A DNA stretch of 64,000 nucleotides, taken from assembly GCA_030844895.1 (NCBI GenBank), contig CM061231.1:7525618-7589617 (forward strand), read 5' to 3'. The position numbers and the translations under genes were made by a program. Positions 22,856 to 36,624 of this stretch are shown here, piece after piece. Origin of the DNA: Ambrosia x helenae (lineage: Eukaryota > Streptophyta > Magnoliopsida > Asterales > Asteraceae). Each line of letters starts with the position of its first letter. Within the stretch, counting starts at the first letter, position 1. The notes below the pieces were generated by a model that ran no database searches, was not told where the DNA came from, and saw only the letters and a list, made by a program, of their open reading frames with translations.

Positions 22856-24440
22856 AATGACCAGAATAATAAAGCTTAAAAATCATTTGTCAAATATTGT
22901 AACAAAATTAATTTTAAACTTAGAATAATCGATCAAATATTGTAAAAAGAATCATGTGTTTTCTTTTATTAATGATTTCAGTTACAACTATGATTATTAA
23001 TATAATTAATAAAATTCAATTTAATAAATTATAATATGCTTTTGCAAATCAATTATTATATTTAAATTTGAATTTATTGTATTAAATAAAAAAAATGAGA
23101 GAATTCATGAGGGAGTGTCATGTGTCCCTCATGTGTTTTCTTTTATTATATAGTGTAGATGTAGATTTGTTTATTTGACTTTTGAATTTTAAGTATTTAA
23201 ATTTAATATGCATTTATTAAGCATAGTTTAACATCTAAAACAATGACCAAAATAATAAAACTTAATAATCATTTGTCAAATATTGTAACAAAATTAATTT
23301 TAAACTTAGAATAACAGATCAAATATTGTAAAAAGAATCATGTGTTTTCTTTTACTAATGATTTCAGTTACAACTATGATTATTAATAAAATTAATAACA
23401 TTCAATTTAATAAATTTATAATATGCTTTTGCAAATCAATTATTATATTTAAATTTGAATTTATTGTATTAAATAATAAAATGAGAGAATTCATGAGGGA
23501 GTGCCATATGTCCCTCATGTGTTTTCTTTTATTAAAATAGAGATCAAATATTGTAAAAAGAATCATGTGTTTTCTTTTATTAATGATTTCAGTTACAACT
23601 ATTATTTTTAATATAATTAATAAAATTCATTTTAATAAATTTATAATATGCTTTTGCAAATCAATTATTATAATTAAATGTGAATTTATTGTATTAATTA
23701 AATAATAAAATGAGAGAACTCTTGAGGGAGTGTCACTCACTCATGAAGTCTTACTTAATTATTCAAAACAATAAATGTTATTCAATTAGTATTTAAATTA
23801 TTTTCATAATTGTTTTTATTAATCAGTATAAAAATATTTGAAGACAAACATTTTTTACATATTCAATTTCATCAAATATAGTTAATCATTTCTAAAAACT
23901 ATTTATAATTATAAACCAAAAAATATTTATCGTACTTTAAAATTACAAAATTAAATTTTCAAACTTTAAAGTCAAACCAAATTTAAATAGTTCAAATTAC
24001 CTCCATTAATTCATCTAATCAAAATATGACTGTTCCAAATTAAATAATTTTAACTGCGAAATAAATCATAAACTTTGGGATAACAATTTAAAAATATAAA
24101 TTGTCCACCATTAATAAAATAAAACATATGATTCTTTTTAATATAACAGATTTCAGTTACAACTATGATTATTAATATAATTAATAAAATTTATTTTAAT
24201 AAATTTATAATATTAAAATGAAATTAATTTAATAGTATTTCCTTATCCGTTAAATCATCCCAATCGAGTATTGTTCATTTTGGAATTTGACATCAAGTTT
24301 CTTCCAAAGCCAAAGTATTTCTAACCTTGAGTGTATAATCATTTTTTTTTTCTAACATCAAGGTCCTTAAACATAATGACATTTATTGGTTCAAGTTTAC
24401 TGTATTATAAAAAATGAATGTGTGAATTAATAGCAAGAAA
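22856..24440. repeat. AT-rich repeat block, copy 1 right part
   Basis: Continues the sequence cut at 12214. It has about three ~380-bp subunits sharing the words CAAATATTGTAAAAAGAATC and CATGTGTTTTCTTTTATTA, each with a CATGAGGGA...TCCCTCATG hairpin. The first ends TATATAGTGTAGAT at 23160. 23745-24440 is more degenerate AT-rich sequence. No gene. Confidence 0.8.
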
Positions 24441-25695
24441 ATAAATATTGAAACGAATTAGTAATGAAAAGACTGTTTAGATATTGCATTTCTCTATTGA
24501 AGCAACTTGAAAAAACAGTCAATGAAGATTTCAAATAATGATTTTTCATATATAAAATGTATTTTATATATCAAGGTATTATAATACGAAAATAGCCAAA
24601 CATATTTAGTTTTGTATTAAATCAAATATTTAATTAATGTGAATTGATTTGTTTTATTTTATTTGTTCAGAATATTATAAGAAATATAGTTTTAAACTTA
24701 GAGTGGAAGACCACATATTAAAAACACGTTTTTAAGGTACATAATTTAAATTTAATAATACATAAATACGTTACCTTAAAAAAATAAATAATTTTTTAAT
24801 AAAGATTACTTTTGTTAGTTCATAAACATTTTCAAATTATGTTTATTAATTTATTTCTAATTTTGCATTATAATATAATTATATTAATTGATTTACAAAA
24901 AAAACATAGAATATATATATTAAACTGAATCTAGTAATTATACTAATAATTATAGTTGTAACAAATAAAAACCGAATAAGTAATAATTATTAAATAAAGA
25001 AACAAATTAAAATAAATGTATTGTTTAAAATAATAAAATGAGAGACTTTGTGATGGAGTTTTATGTACTCCATGTGCTGTTTTTTTATTACTATAGATAG
25101 AAATCGATTAATGTTGAATGATTTATTTTATTTATTTGTTTTGAACAATAAGAAAGTCTCACAAATAAAGCTTGACTAATTGCATTATGTTATTATTAAT
25201 TTGTTTATTTGACTTTTGAATTTTAAGTATTTAAAATTAATTTGTATTTGTTAAGCATAGTTTAACATCTAAAACAATGACCAAAATAATAAAGCTTAAT
25301 AATCATTTGTCAAATATTGTAACAAAATTAATTTTAAACTTAGAATAATAGATCAAATATTGTAAAAAGAATCATGTGTTTTCTTTTATTAATGATTTCA
25401 GTTACAACTATGATTACTAATATAATTAATAAAATTCAATTTAATAAATTATAATATGCTTTTGCAAATCAATTATTATATTTAAATTTGAATTTATTGA
25501 ATTAAATAATAAAATGAGAGAATTCATGAGGGAGTGCCATGTGTCCCTCATGTGTTTTCTTTTATTATATAGTGTAGATGTAGATGTATATGTAGATGTA
25601 GATATAGATGTAGATGTAGATGTACAATGTAGATGTAGATGTAGATTTGTTTATTTGACTTTTGAATTTTAAGTATTTATAATTAATATGCATTT
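24441..25695. repeat. AT-rich repeat block, copy 2 left part
   Basis: 24441-25275 matches 11376-12214 and 25276-25578 matches the first subunit at 22856-23159. It carries the TATATAGTGTAGA terminus at 25578, then a hexamer repeat, and is cut at 25695 by a solo LTR, resuming at 35824. Confidence 0.85.
25575..25645. repeat. (TGTAGA)n hexanucleotide repeat
   Basis: About eleven TGTAGA or near-variant units directly after the repeat terminus. The same position in copy 1 (23155-23166) has only one or two units. Confidence 0.9.
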
Positions 25696-27288
25696 TGTAA
25701 CACCCCAACCGATGGCGGAAACATCGAGGTGTCACGTAGTGACGATTGTTCAATAGCTCATGGACTAAAAGTGTAAATTTGAATACATTGATTAAATAGT
25801 TTATTACATTGAAATGAAATACAACGATACAATGATTCTAAAGCATCAAGTCTAACTAGAATACAATAAAGTCAAAGCTTAATTATAAATCCAAAAGCTT
25901 AAAAGAAGCGTACGAAAATAGTATATGTCAATACAAAAATGTATTGGTGAGCATACCCTGTTTGAATACATATAGTAGGAAAAGTGTTTAGCAATTCATG
26001 TGCGGTACCATTTGCAATTATGTAATAAGTAGTATCAGTCAAAACCAAGCCTATGAATAATGACTAACACATGACTAACAATTTGAATAATGAATTAACA
26101 AGACAATGACCAAGATTCTCTCAACAGAGTCTCAAGGGGGTATACCATAGTACTATTCATTGAAATACTAGGCCGCCCAACGGTTAATGATTTTGACTAA
26201 GCATACACACAAATTCACATAAGGCAAACACACATGAGAATTGCATTAAGTATAAGAAATAGAAACTTGATTAATAGGTACATGAGTCACCCCAAAGTAG
26301 TAAAACAGTAAAAAGGGGAAAGATATACTCACTTTAATTGTGATGATGAACTTGTAAGAAGTCAACAAGAATCAATGAATGATGCTTGAATCTTAAAATG
26401 TGTAGATCAACTTGACAAAAAATTCTAATGTCGCACTCAGAATTTGAGACAACCTAAGGATAATTTTATTCGAGATTAATTTCACTATAGGATTTGTTGA
26501 CCCGATGATTGCCCGGCAACGAAGACCTTTATGAATTTTAACTATATACCTCAACCAACAATCTAACTTAAAATTTTATTTATACAATTTGTGTAACTAT
26601 ATTAACATAATACTAGTATCTTTATTTTATTCTAAGAAACAAAAAGTGTGTATTAACTATATAATTTAGCAAAGTTTATGAGGCCTTTTTATAAATTTTG
26701 ACTAAAGTTAGTTCAAACTATTGAAGATGAGACCATATTGAATTCATGTTCGTTAACCAAAAAGATTGCAGCTTATTTGTTTCATATCAACATGTATTTA
26801 TCTTAATGTTTTAAAACCAAAAACAGAGAAAAAAGTTTAAACTACCAAGATAGTCATGTTTATTGTTCTATAAGTATTTTTTTTTGATAATATAAGACGT
26901 ACTACAAAGTGAAAGAAATATAATTCCAACGAGTATGATATATTTTATAAAAAAAATAACCATTTCCATTATGCGGTGGCAAACGATGTCGAGAAACAAT
27001 ATGAGTCATTAGATTTTAAAATAATCGTTATAGCATAACAATCTAAAAAAAACTAACTTGGCTGATGATAGTCTGGATATTCATTTGTGTGAGGTTCTAG
27101 CCGAGTAAAACCAATAAACAAAGGCTAAATCGAACTTATCAGTGCCATTAAACAAGGTTTTAGTTGCCGGGACAAATCGAGATTACAAAATTGTATTTGA
27201 ACAAAAAGCAACGAGGGGAACATTACCTAAATAGATGAAGCGAAGCAAATCAGAGAGCCAGGCACGAGCTACAATACTCGAACGCAAT

Positions 27289-30032
27289 TGTGACAACCTA
27301 CACCCTTATCTTTTAGCAAATTGTCAATTATAGTCCCTCGAGTATTTAAACGTTTATCTCTATAGGTTCGTCGTTTCAAATTTAATCTTAAAGCGAACTA
27401 AAATTTAATCGTTTATATACATATGTATATACTATGGATCAGATATAAGTTTTTAATCAAATGCGTATGTTAAATCGTCACTCGGAATGGATATTATAAA
27501 AAAATTCCAAGTTTTATAAAGTTTTATGAAGCTTTTGGGTTAAATTAGTTTAACTTTGTTAAGTATATCAAAGAAATTTCTAACCAATTTACACATAAAA
27601 CTAACCATGTTAAACTAGAGGGACCATTCCTGTTAATACATGAAAGTTTAAAAAAAAATCCAGCCCTCTTTCCCTCTTGTCCCGTTTTTCCGGCCAAAGG
27701 TCCGGCGGCCGGAGTTTTTTTCCGGCGAACATGAAAACTCACTTTTAACGCCTCTTTTCCATTTCTTTTGGCACCATTAAGGTTTCTCCACTATTAATCT
27801 TCGGTTTCCAACGTTTTCAGTAACCATAAACGTGTAATAAAAGAATTTTAAATCGGGTTCGTTATGTAACCGATCGGAACTAATGAAAGGTCCATAACGC
27901 TCGTTTTATTCATCTATTATAAAAATTGATAATGCCTAAACGTTTCTGCATCGTTTCCTATCACAAACCCACTTTAAAAAACCTTCAAATCATTCCAGAA
28001 CCGTGGAAATCGATCTCGCGAGTTCCGGACCTGCACCTTTCTTTTTCGGGCATCAAAAGTGATTGTAAGTATAGGATTTTGTTGCCGTTTTGTTAGATAA
28101 TCATGTATCTTTAAAATCCCTATGAATTCGTACGTTAATACCCACAAATTGTAGGTGATGAAAATTCTAGGGTTAGGGTTTGTGTTTAAGGTAGTTTGGG
28201 GAAGAAGATGACCAAGTACATAGTGTTTAAATTTTATTGTTAATCAAACCTTACAACATATTTATCAAGTGTTCTAGTGGTTTGTGTGTGTGTTTGCCTT
28301 AGGAACCACTCAGGTTCGATTCCCACATAAAGCTCCACCCTTTTTCCATATTTTTTTTCAGCATTTCTTTTCTTTGTTTGTTTCTATTTATTTGATTATT
28401 TATTATATATATAATACATATAAATTTAGAATATTCATAATAAATTCATTTTTGATCCAAAATTTATAAAAATTTAGGTGTAGCTTCTTGACACCTCATA
28501 GAAAATTGTCATAATTTTTATTTCTGGAAAATATTTTATTTTCGTAATTTCTATTATTTAATTTGTTTTAATCATATTTAATTCATTAAAAATTCATTCT
28601 TAATGGTTTTTATCTCAAAATTTGTCATAAATTATTTCTAATCATCATGAACTAAAATAAAAATTATTGGATCAGAAAACACTTATTTTTATTAATTTTT
28701 CTATTTTTAACCAATTAAACATGATTTAATTCTATTAAATCAGTTTTAAATATAAATAACTTTATAAAAATTATGAGAAAATTATTTTCATTTATTTACA
28801 TCTTTAAGAATCCATTTTCTATAAAAATAGCATTTTTGTATTATGTCTTGTATTATTAGTTTTATTTATCAATTACGACATAATTAAACATTTATTTATT
28901 TAAACAATTTAAACATCTATTTTATAAATATTTTTCTTATAAAATAGAAATACTCATATGGTTTAATGTCTTTATTATCTTTGGTTGGATCATTGTGTAA
29001 CTCAAAATTATTTATTTAATTATTTATGATTATTGTGTTTATTTTAATTTAGTTAAAGTAACTAACTAAATTATTTGGTCTTAATTATTCAAACATATTT
29101 TTATCTAAATAATCAATAGATAATAATTATATTATTTAAACCACATTTACAACCTTTCATATATTATTTGAGATATACAACTTTTACATTAACGCGACTT
29201 ATCATAAAAAAACTCTAATTCCCCAAATCGACTTAGCAAACCCTAATGCCTTAGACCCTAGATACCTTAGACTTTTTAGACACTTCCTTATTAGTATTCT
29301 TACACGTTATAGGTTGAATTCCTCGAAATTCCCATTACTTAGCTCACGACCGCTTAAGTGGATTTTGATCGCTTTCGCAAACTGTGAGTATATCTTTCCC
29401 CTTTTTTTTACTGTTTTACGTTTCGGGGTGACTCATGTACTTACAATCAAGTTTATATTTCTTTTACTAAATGCAATTCTTATGTGTGTTTGCTTGTGTC
29501 ATTTTGTGTATCTATGACCTGTCAAATCATTAACCGCTGGGCGGCCTGGCATTTCAATGAATAGTACTATGGTTTATACCCTTGTGACTCTGTTGAGAGT
29601 CCTCGTCATTGCTATGTATTACATTACTACTAGTGCATACTATATATATCTGCTTTCTTCTCTTAGGGTTGATTTGACCCGGATATCACTTATTACATAA
29701 TTGCAAACAGTATACGACACATGAATTGCAAAACACTTTTCTACTATATTTATTTAAACAGGGTATGCTCACCAATACAATTTTTGTATTGACCAAAATA
29801 TTTTGTACATGTTTCAGGTTGTTTTGAGATGCATTCTTTAAGCTTTCGGATTTATATTTAGATTTGGATTCATTGTATTTTAATTTAGTTGGCAGTTAGA
29901 ATCGTTGTATTTTATTTCAACGTAATAAATTATTTAATCAATGTATTCAAATTTACACTTTAGTCCATGAGCTATTGAACAATCGTCACTACGTGACACC
30001 TCGATGTTTCCGCCATCGGTTGGGGTGTTAAA
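27289..30032 (+). repeat. 5' LTR of the LARD
   Basis: 2744 bp. It ends TGTTAAA where the partner LTR ends TGTTACA. It contains pol III-like boxes at 28275-28323. Confidence 0.9.
28275..28323 (+). promoter_or_regulatory. pol III A/B-box-like pair inside the LTR
   Basis: TAGTGGTTTGTG (28275-28286, A-box-like) is followed by GGTTCGATTCC (28313-28323, a perfect B-box), with a T-run terminator about 16 bases later. It looks like the head of a tRNA-derived SINE absorbed into the LTR. The same pair is in the other LTR, with its B-box at 33388-33398. Confidence 0.5.
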
Positions 30033-32362
30033 GATTGGTATCAGAGCCATGGTTATAGGGAATTAGGTTATTAGAATGCCTTTTAGCCTAGTCTATAACT
30101 AAGCTTACTTTCACGAGTCCTCTCGTTTATATTTCTCTTATTTCCTATTATTTTCTTTCAAGATATTTTCGTTATGATTATTTCTCGTTATTCTTTCGAT
30201 ATTTTTCTGGCGAAGAAGACACTCGTATTTCACAAATGAAACGATATCATCAAGTTAGGAGTGGTATCCATACCTTGGTGATTAGTTTCACTCCTCTATA
30301 TGTTATTTATCTTAGGAATATATCTTTGAGATAGGAGCGACATCCACACCTCAAAGAGTGATTCCTTCAAAAAGAAACTTAACCACTAAGCTGGGAGTGA
30401 TATCCTTAACTTAGTGACCGGTTTCATTCCACAATCGTTTTCAATTTTGAAATCCATCTTTGAGTTAGGAGTGAAATCCACATCTATTTCTACATCCCGT
30501 TAATTATGAATTTTCTTAAATGTTGGTAATCTATTACATACGTTCATTCACGTCATTTTAAATCTTGGTCTTTTAAAAACACATTAGATTTACACATACT
30601 TCATAAAATGGTTTCATTTTGCATTTTACAAACTTGTATTGCATATTTTAAAGACCAAATGTAAATCTTCTGTTTTCATATGACGTATCCAATATATATT
30701 TTCGAGAGAAATTTGCAACTAATAATAAGCCTTATTACATTTTTCAAACTCGACTTCTCGTAAACACATGAAAATGTGTATTTACGAAGATTTGCAAATG
30801 AACCTGTTTTGAATCTAAAACACACTTCGATTTCTTAAAATTTATTCTCGTGCATCACTAACTATTCTTTCAACTATATCACAAAGTTCTAGTAAACTGC
30901 GAAAATTTATCTTTTATACTTGTACTCTTTCAGTCGCAAAACTTTTGGTCTAACAAAATATTGGACATATCCTTATCAGAATGTTACTAATTGTCTTTTA
31001 TCATAAAATGCATACATGTAAAACTAACTAAATTTAGACCCTTATGTCAATAGACTATACGTCTGTTTTGCGTATTCTCATTTGCGTAAACTTTATTATT
31101 TTATTCTTGCACCACTTTATTCATAGTTATTTCTAACATGTTCTTTGTGATTATTTTCACATTGACTATTTGCATTAATTCAACTCGTTTATTTTCATTT
31201 TGTGCAATTGTGCGATTTACTCGATTTATGTTATACTATCTTTTCAGTCGAAATTTTATGCTATACTTATATACTTACTTGAACGCATATTTGGTATGCA
31301 CATTTTCTTTCCTGTTTTGAGCAAAACCCTGTTATACTATGCATTATTTTGTTTTTCATCATGGCCAATAAACATACTAGTTGATAACTCGTATGAGATC
31401 TAAGCCAATGCCCACGTAGGACTCGGATTAGAGTATTTCTTTAATCCGAGGGGAACGGTGTAAATCTCAGAGTCTATCAATATGAGTGTTTAAAGCCAAC
31501 GATGAAAACAGAAACTACCGGTTAAGGGTGAACCCGAAAGGGAAGAACCTCTAACCATATCTTATACTTACATGTTATTCACATTACGGTTAAAGGGAAA
31601 ACCCGGAAGGGAAGGACTTCTAACCATGTCATGATTGAACATTATTTCATTACAGTAGTTATTACATTTTGGTGGCACGCATTGTTTCTTGTATTACTTG
31701 TGCTAGTGTTATGGAAAAGCATAACACCCTAGTGTAAGGTAAATCGATGATTACGGTCCGGAACGCAATCATGGGCTTACAGGTACATGCGGGTGGTGTG
31801 TAATTCTATTTAGGGTGTTGGTAAACAATCAGTACGAGTCCAAAGTATCGGGAGTGTGGTGGGTCAGCTGCGGTACATCCTATATATAAGCATAAACGAT
31901 ACTGCGGGATCGGACTAGGAGTCTAACCATTACTACCTCTTCATTAGCTCGTTGACTAGTAACTAGCATCTTCAATAAGAACATTTTACATAAGCTTCAA
32001 TTAGTTTGTTGGAGCCTTCTTGTTGACCATCTCTATAGAAAACCTTAAGCCTTGTGTACTCTTACACTCTCTGTTAGCCGAAATTCTGTTGCATGTCCTT
32101 AGTAACGTTCATTACTACCCCTGCCCTCACACGTTATATAATCCTAAAACCTTTTCTCATTTAAACTCTCAACTCTCTAACTTTGGGTTCACAATCAAAG
32201 AATTTGCAACTTTTACTTTGAGTATTAGACAATTATTTTAAATTTTGTCAAAACGTGGTTGATTTTTTTTTTAATATACATGACTTTTACAACGTCTTTT
32301 ATTTCATAGAAACCTTCACTTGAAAGAAATTTCGAGACGAAATTTTCTAAAGTAGGGGAGAC
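30033..32362 (+). other. non-coding interior of the LARD
   Basis: Primer site at 30035-30048, then T-rich leader-like sequence. Repeated words such as TAGGAGTGGTATCCATACC (30240-30500, about four degenerate copies) and ACCCGAAAGGGAAG (31520-31620, two copies) give internal repeats. No gag or pol motif in any frame. Confidence 0.8.
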
Positions 32363-35107
32363 TGTGACAACCTACACCCTTATCTTTTAGCAAATTGTCA
32401 ATTATAGTCCCTCGAGTATTTAAACGTTTATCTCTATAGGTTCGTCGTTTCAAATTTAATCTTAAAGCGAACTAAAATTTAATCGTTTATATACATATAT
32501 ATATACTATGGATCAGATATAAGTTTTTAATCAAATGCGTATGTTAAATCGTCACTCGGAATGGATATTATAAAAAAATTCCAAGTTTTATAAAGTTTTA
32601 TGAAGCTTTTGGGTTAAATTAGTTTAACTTTGTTAAGTATATCAAAGAAATTTCTAACCAATTTACACATAAAACTAACCATGTTAAACTAGAGGGACCA
32701 TTCCTGTTAATACATGAAAGTTTAAAAAAAAAATCCAGCCCTCTTTCCCTCTTGTCCCGTTTTTCCGACCAAAGGTCCGGCGGCCGGAGTTTTTTTCCGG
32801 CGAACATGAAAACTCACTTTTAACGCCTCTTTTCCATTTCTTTTGGCACCATTAAGGTTTCTCCACTATTAATCTTCGGTTTCCAACGTTTTCAGTAACC
32901 ATAAACGTGTAATAAAAGAATTTTAAATCGGGTTCGTTATGTAACCGATCGGAACTAATGAAAGGTCCATAACGCTCGTTTTATTCATCTATTATAAAAA
33001 TTGATAATGCCTAAACGTTTCTGCATCGTTTCCTATCACAAACCCACTTTAAAAAACCTTCAAATCATTCCAGAACCGTGGAAATCGATCTCGCGAGTTC
33101 CGGACCTGCACCTTTCTTTTTCGGGCATCAAAAATGATTGTAAGTATAAGATTTTGTTGCCGTTTTGTTAGATAATCATGTATCTTTAAAACCCCTATGA
33201 ATTCGTACGTTAATACCCACAAATTGTAGGTGATGAAAATTCTAGGGTTAGGGTTTGTGTTTAAGGTAGTTTGGGGAAGAAGATGACCAAGTACATAGTG
33301 TTTAAATTTTATTGTTAATCAAACCTTACAACATATTTATCAAGTGTTCTAGTGGTTTGTGTGTGTGTTTGACTTAGGAACCACTCAGGTTCGATTCCCA
33401 CATAAAGCTCCACCCTTTTTCCATATTTTTTTTCAGCATTTCTTTTCTTTGTTTGTTTCTATTTATTTGATTATTTATTATATATATAATACATATAAAT
33501 TTAGAATATTCATAATAAATTCATTTTTGATCTAAAATTTATAAAAATTTAGGTGTAGCTTCTTGACACCTCATAGAAAATTGTCATAATTTTTATTTCT
33601 GGAAAATATTTTATTTTCGTAATTTCTATTATTTAATTTGTTTTAATCATATTCAATTCATTAAAAATTCATTCTTAATGGTTTTTATCTCAAAATTTGT
33701 CATAAATTATTTCTAATCATCATGAACTAAAATAAAAATTATTGGATCAGAAAACACTTATTTTTATTAATTTTTCTATTTTTAACCAATTAAACATGAT
33801 TTAATTATATTAAATCAGTTTTAAATATAAATAACTTTATAAAAATTATGAGAAAATTATTTTCATTTATTTACATCTTTAAGAATCCATTTTCTATAAA
33901 AATAGCATTTTTGGATTATGTCTTGTATTATTAGTTTTATTTATCAATTACGACATAATTAAACATTTATTTATTTAAACAATTTAAACATCTATTTTAT
34001 AAATATTTTTCTTATAAAATAGAAATACTCATATGGTTTAATGTCTTTATTATCTTTGGTTGGATCATTGTGTAACTCAAAATTATTTATTTAATTATTT
34101 ATGATTATTGTGTTTATTTTAATTTAGTTAAAGTAACTAACTAAATTATTTGGTCTTAATTATTCAAACATATTTTTATCTAAATAATCAATAGATAATA
34201 ATTATATTATTTAAACCACATTTACAACCTTTCATATATTATTTGAGATATACAACTTTTACATTAACGCGACTTATCATAAAAAAACTCTAATTCCCCA
34301 AATCGACTTAGCAAACCCTAATGCCTTAGACCCTAGATACCTTAGACTTTTTAGACACTTCCTTATTAGTATTCTTACACGTTATAGGTTGAATTCCTCG
34401 GAATTCCCATTACTTAGCTCACGACCGCTTAAGTGGATTTTGATCGCTTTCGCAAACTGTGAGTATATCTTTCCCCTTTTTTTTACTGTTTTACGTTTCG
34501 GGGTGACTCATGTACTTACAATCAAGTTTATATTTCTTTTACTAAATGCAATTCTTATGTGTGTTTGCTTGTGTCATTTTGTGTATCTATGACCTGTCAA
34601 ATCATTAACCGCTGGGCGGCCTGGCATTTCAATGAATAGTACTATGGTTTATACCCTTGTGACTCTGTTGAGAGTCCTCGTCATTGCTATGTATTACATT
34701 ACTACTAGTGCATACTATATATATCTGCTTTCTTCTCTTAGGGTTGATTTGACCCGGATATCACTTATTACATAATTGCAAACAGTATACGACACATGAA
34801 TTGCAAAACACTTTTCTACTATATTTATTTAAACAGGGTATGCTCACCAATACAATTTTTGTATTGACCAAAATATTTTGTACATGTTTCAGGTTGTTTT
34901 GAGATGCATTCTTTAAGCTTTCGGATTTATATTTAGATTTGGATTCATTGTATTTCAATTTAGTTGGCAGTTAGAATCGTTGTATTTTATTTCAACGTAA
35001 TAAATTATTTAATCAATGTATTCAAATTTACACTTTATTCAATGAGCTATTGAACAATCGTCACTACGTGACACCTCGATGTTTCCGCCATCGGTTGGGG
35101 TGTTACA
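32363..35107 (+). repeat. 3' LTR of the LARD
   Basis: 2745 bp, aligning base for base with 27289-30032 with only a few differences seen by eye. Confidence 0.9.
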
Positions 35108-35823
35108 GCAATAACCATGGCCAACCGGTAAGCGAGTGATGCAGTGGTGGTCAAGGCGGTCGGCGAGTGGCGTTTGTTGGGTTTGGGACCAGAACAGTGG
35201 TGATGGTAAGTAGTTAATGTCCTTGGCGAGGACTGCTACCGACAATGGCGACTCTTGAATTTTTGATCGGTTGGAAGGAGATTCAAAACAATTCTGTGAG
35301 AGTGAGTGTGTGGGTATCCTAAACTTACGAGATCCATTTGTTTATAACGCGGTTATACTAATCAGTTACAAAATAAATGTCTTTGATTAAGCAATAAATT
35401 TTGTGGCATTTCATGCGTTCATGGAAAGGTCGGAGAAACGACAAATATAACGCCTGGGAAGATGTAGTGCATTTAATGTCTTTGTCTAATTTTTTTTCTA
35501 TTTATCTTTTTTTTAGTCAACAACGTCACCTTTCATCTTAATTGTTTTGTCTTTTTCTTTTGTCACATTACTAGACTTAATTTAGTTTTATTACTAGTAT
35601 TATTAATTTAGTAAGTAAATACCAATAATTGATCGATTATACAACGGATTAAAAACGCTTAATCTAATATAATAAATCGATTAATTATTTTTCTAGTGGT
35701 TTGAATTTTCTCAACACACATTAAGATATGGTTTATGCGATTCTAATAATAATGGATTGTTGACACTTTATGCCCCTAAAGTTGTAATTAAATTATTGGA
35801 AAAATCGTGAATGTTACACATTT

Positions 35824-36383
35824 GCTAAGCAGAGTTTAACATCTAAAATAATGACCAAAATAATAAAACTTAATAATCATTTGTCAAATATTGTAACAAA
35901 ATTAATTTTAAACTTAGAATAACAGATCAAATATTGTAAAAAGAATCATGTGTTTTCTTTTACTAATGATATCAGTTACAACTATGATTATTAATAAAAT
36001 TAATAAAATTCAAATTAACAAATTTATAATATGCTTTTGCAAATCAATTATTATATTTAAATTTGAATTTATTGTATTAAATAATAAAATGACAGAATTC
36101 ATGAGGGAGTGTCATATGTCCCTCATGTGTTTTCTTTTATTAATATATAGATCAAATATTGTAAAAAGAATCATGTGTTTTCTTTTATTAATGATTTCAG
36201 TTACAACTATGATTATTAATATAATTAATAAAATTCATTTTAATAAATTTATAATATGCTTTTGCAAATCAATTATTATAATTAAATTTGAATTTATTGT
36301 ATTAATTAAATAATAAAATGAGAGAACTCTTGAGGGGGTGTCATGTGTCCCCCATGTGTTTTCTTTTTATTATATAGTGTAGA
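35824..36383. repeat. AT-rich repeat block, copy 2 right part
   Basis: Resumes the sequence cut at 25695 with two more subunits, the last ending TATATAGTGTAGA|T at 36383 next to the receptor-gene promoter. The minus-strand reading A|TCTACACTATATAATAAAA resembles a Helitron 5' end, with a subterminal hairpin (GGGGGTGTC / CCCCCATG region), so the block may derive from a Helitron-like element. Confidence 0.65.
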
Positions 36384-36624
36384 TGCCACGTGACAGTTTC
36401 ATGAAGAGGTTGAAGGCACCATTGCACGCCACGTCAGCAATGTTCAATTCTTTTATATATATTAATATATAGATTAATAGATTCATCATTTAAACTAACA
36501 GAACAAAACATCAACTTGTAATATAAAATCTATCCCTCTTGGAGATGCAAGGCCATTAATTCCTTCTGAGTTTTGACTTTAAGCGTGTTCAATTATCTTG
36601 ACACCTTCAGTGGCATCCAAATCT
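36384..36624 (+). promoter_or_regulatory. promoter region of the TIR-NB gene
   Basis: Contains a G-box CACGTG (36387-36392), an ACGT element CCACGTCA (36429-36436), a TATATATATTAATATATAG stretch at about 36453-36472, and TTGAC W-box cores at about 36573 and 36598, the sites bound by WRKY factors in defence promoters. The repeat-block edge lies directly against the G-box. Regulation is inferred from motifs only. Confidence 0.4.

Larger units (their letters stand above)
27289..35107 (+). mobile_element. non-coding LTR retrotransposon derivative (LARD)
   Basis: A 7819-bp element with TGTGACAACC...GGTGTTACA LTRs, flanked by GCAAT (27284-27288 and 35108-35112). Both LTRs are about 2745 bp and almost identical, so the insertion is recent. 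A tRNA-Met primer word lies at 30035-30048 and a polypurine tract (AGTAGGGGAGAC) at 32351-32362. The 2.3-kb interior has no ORF above about 75 codons, so it must depend on proteins from a relative. These are the traits of a large retrotransposon derivative. Confidence 0.9.
25696..35818 (-). mobile_element. solo LTR (about 2.3 kb) interrupted by a nested LTR element
   Basis: Starts TGTAACACCCC and ends ATGTTACA, flanked by CATTT on both sides (25691-25695 and 35819-35823). 25696 to about 26336 matches, inverted, the 3' 650 bp of the LTRs at 27289-35107, so it belongs to a related family. Without the nested element (7819 bp plus its GCAAT duplication) it is about 2.3 kb. 26340-27288 and 35113-35818 form its remaining body: AT-rich, with no gene. 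35118-35240 is unusually GC-rich for this LTR. No internal region is visible. Confidence 0.72.

Noticed and set aside
35039..35245. A minus-strand ORF of 68 codons at the right LARD edge as a gene
   Set aside because: It spans the LTR end and the target duplication, so it is a junction artefact.
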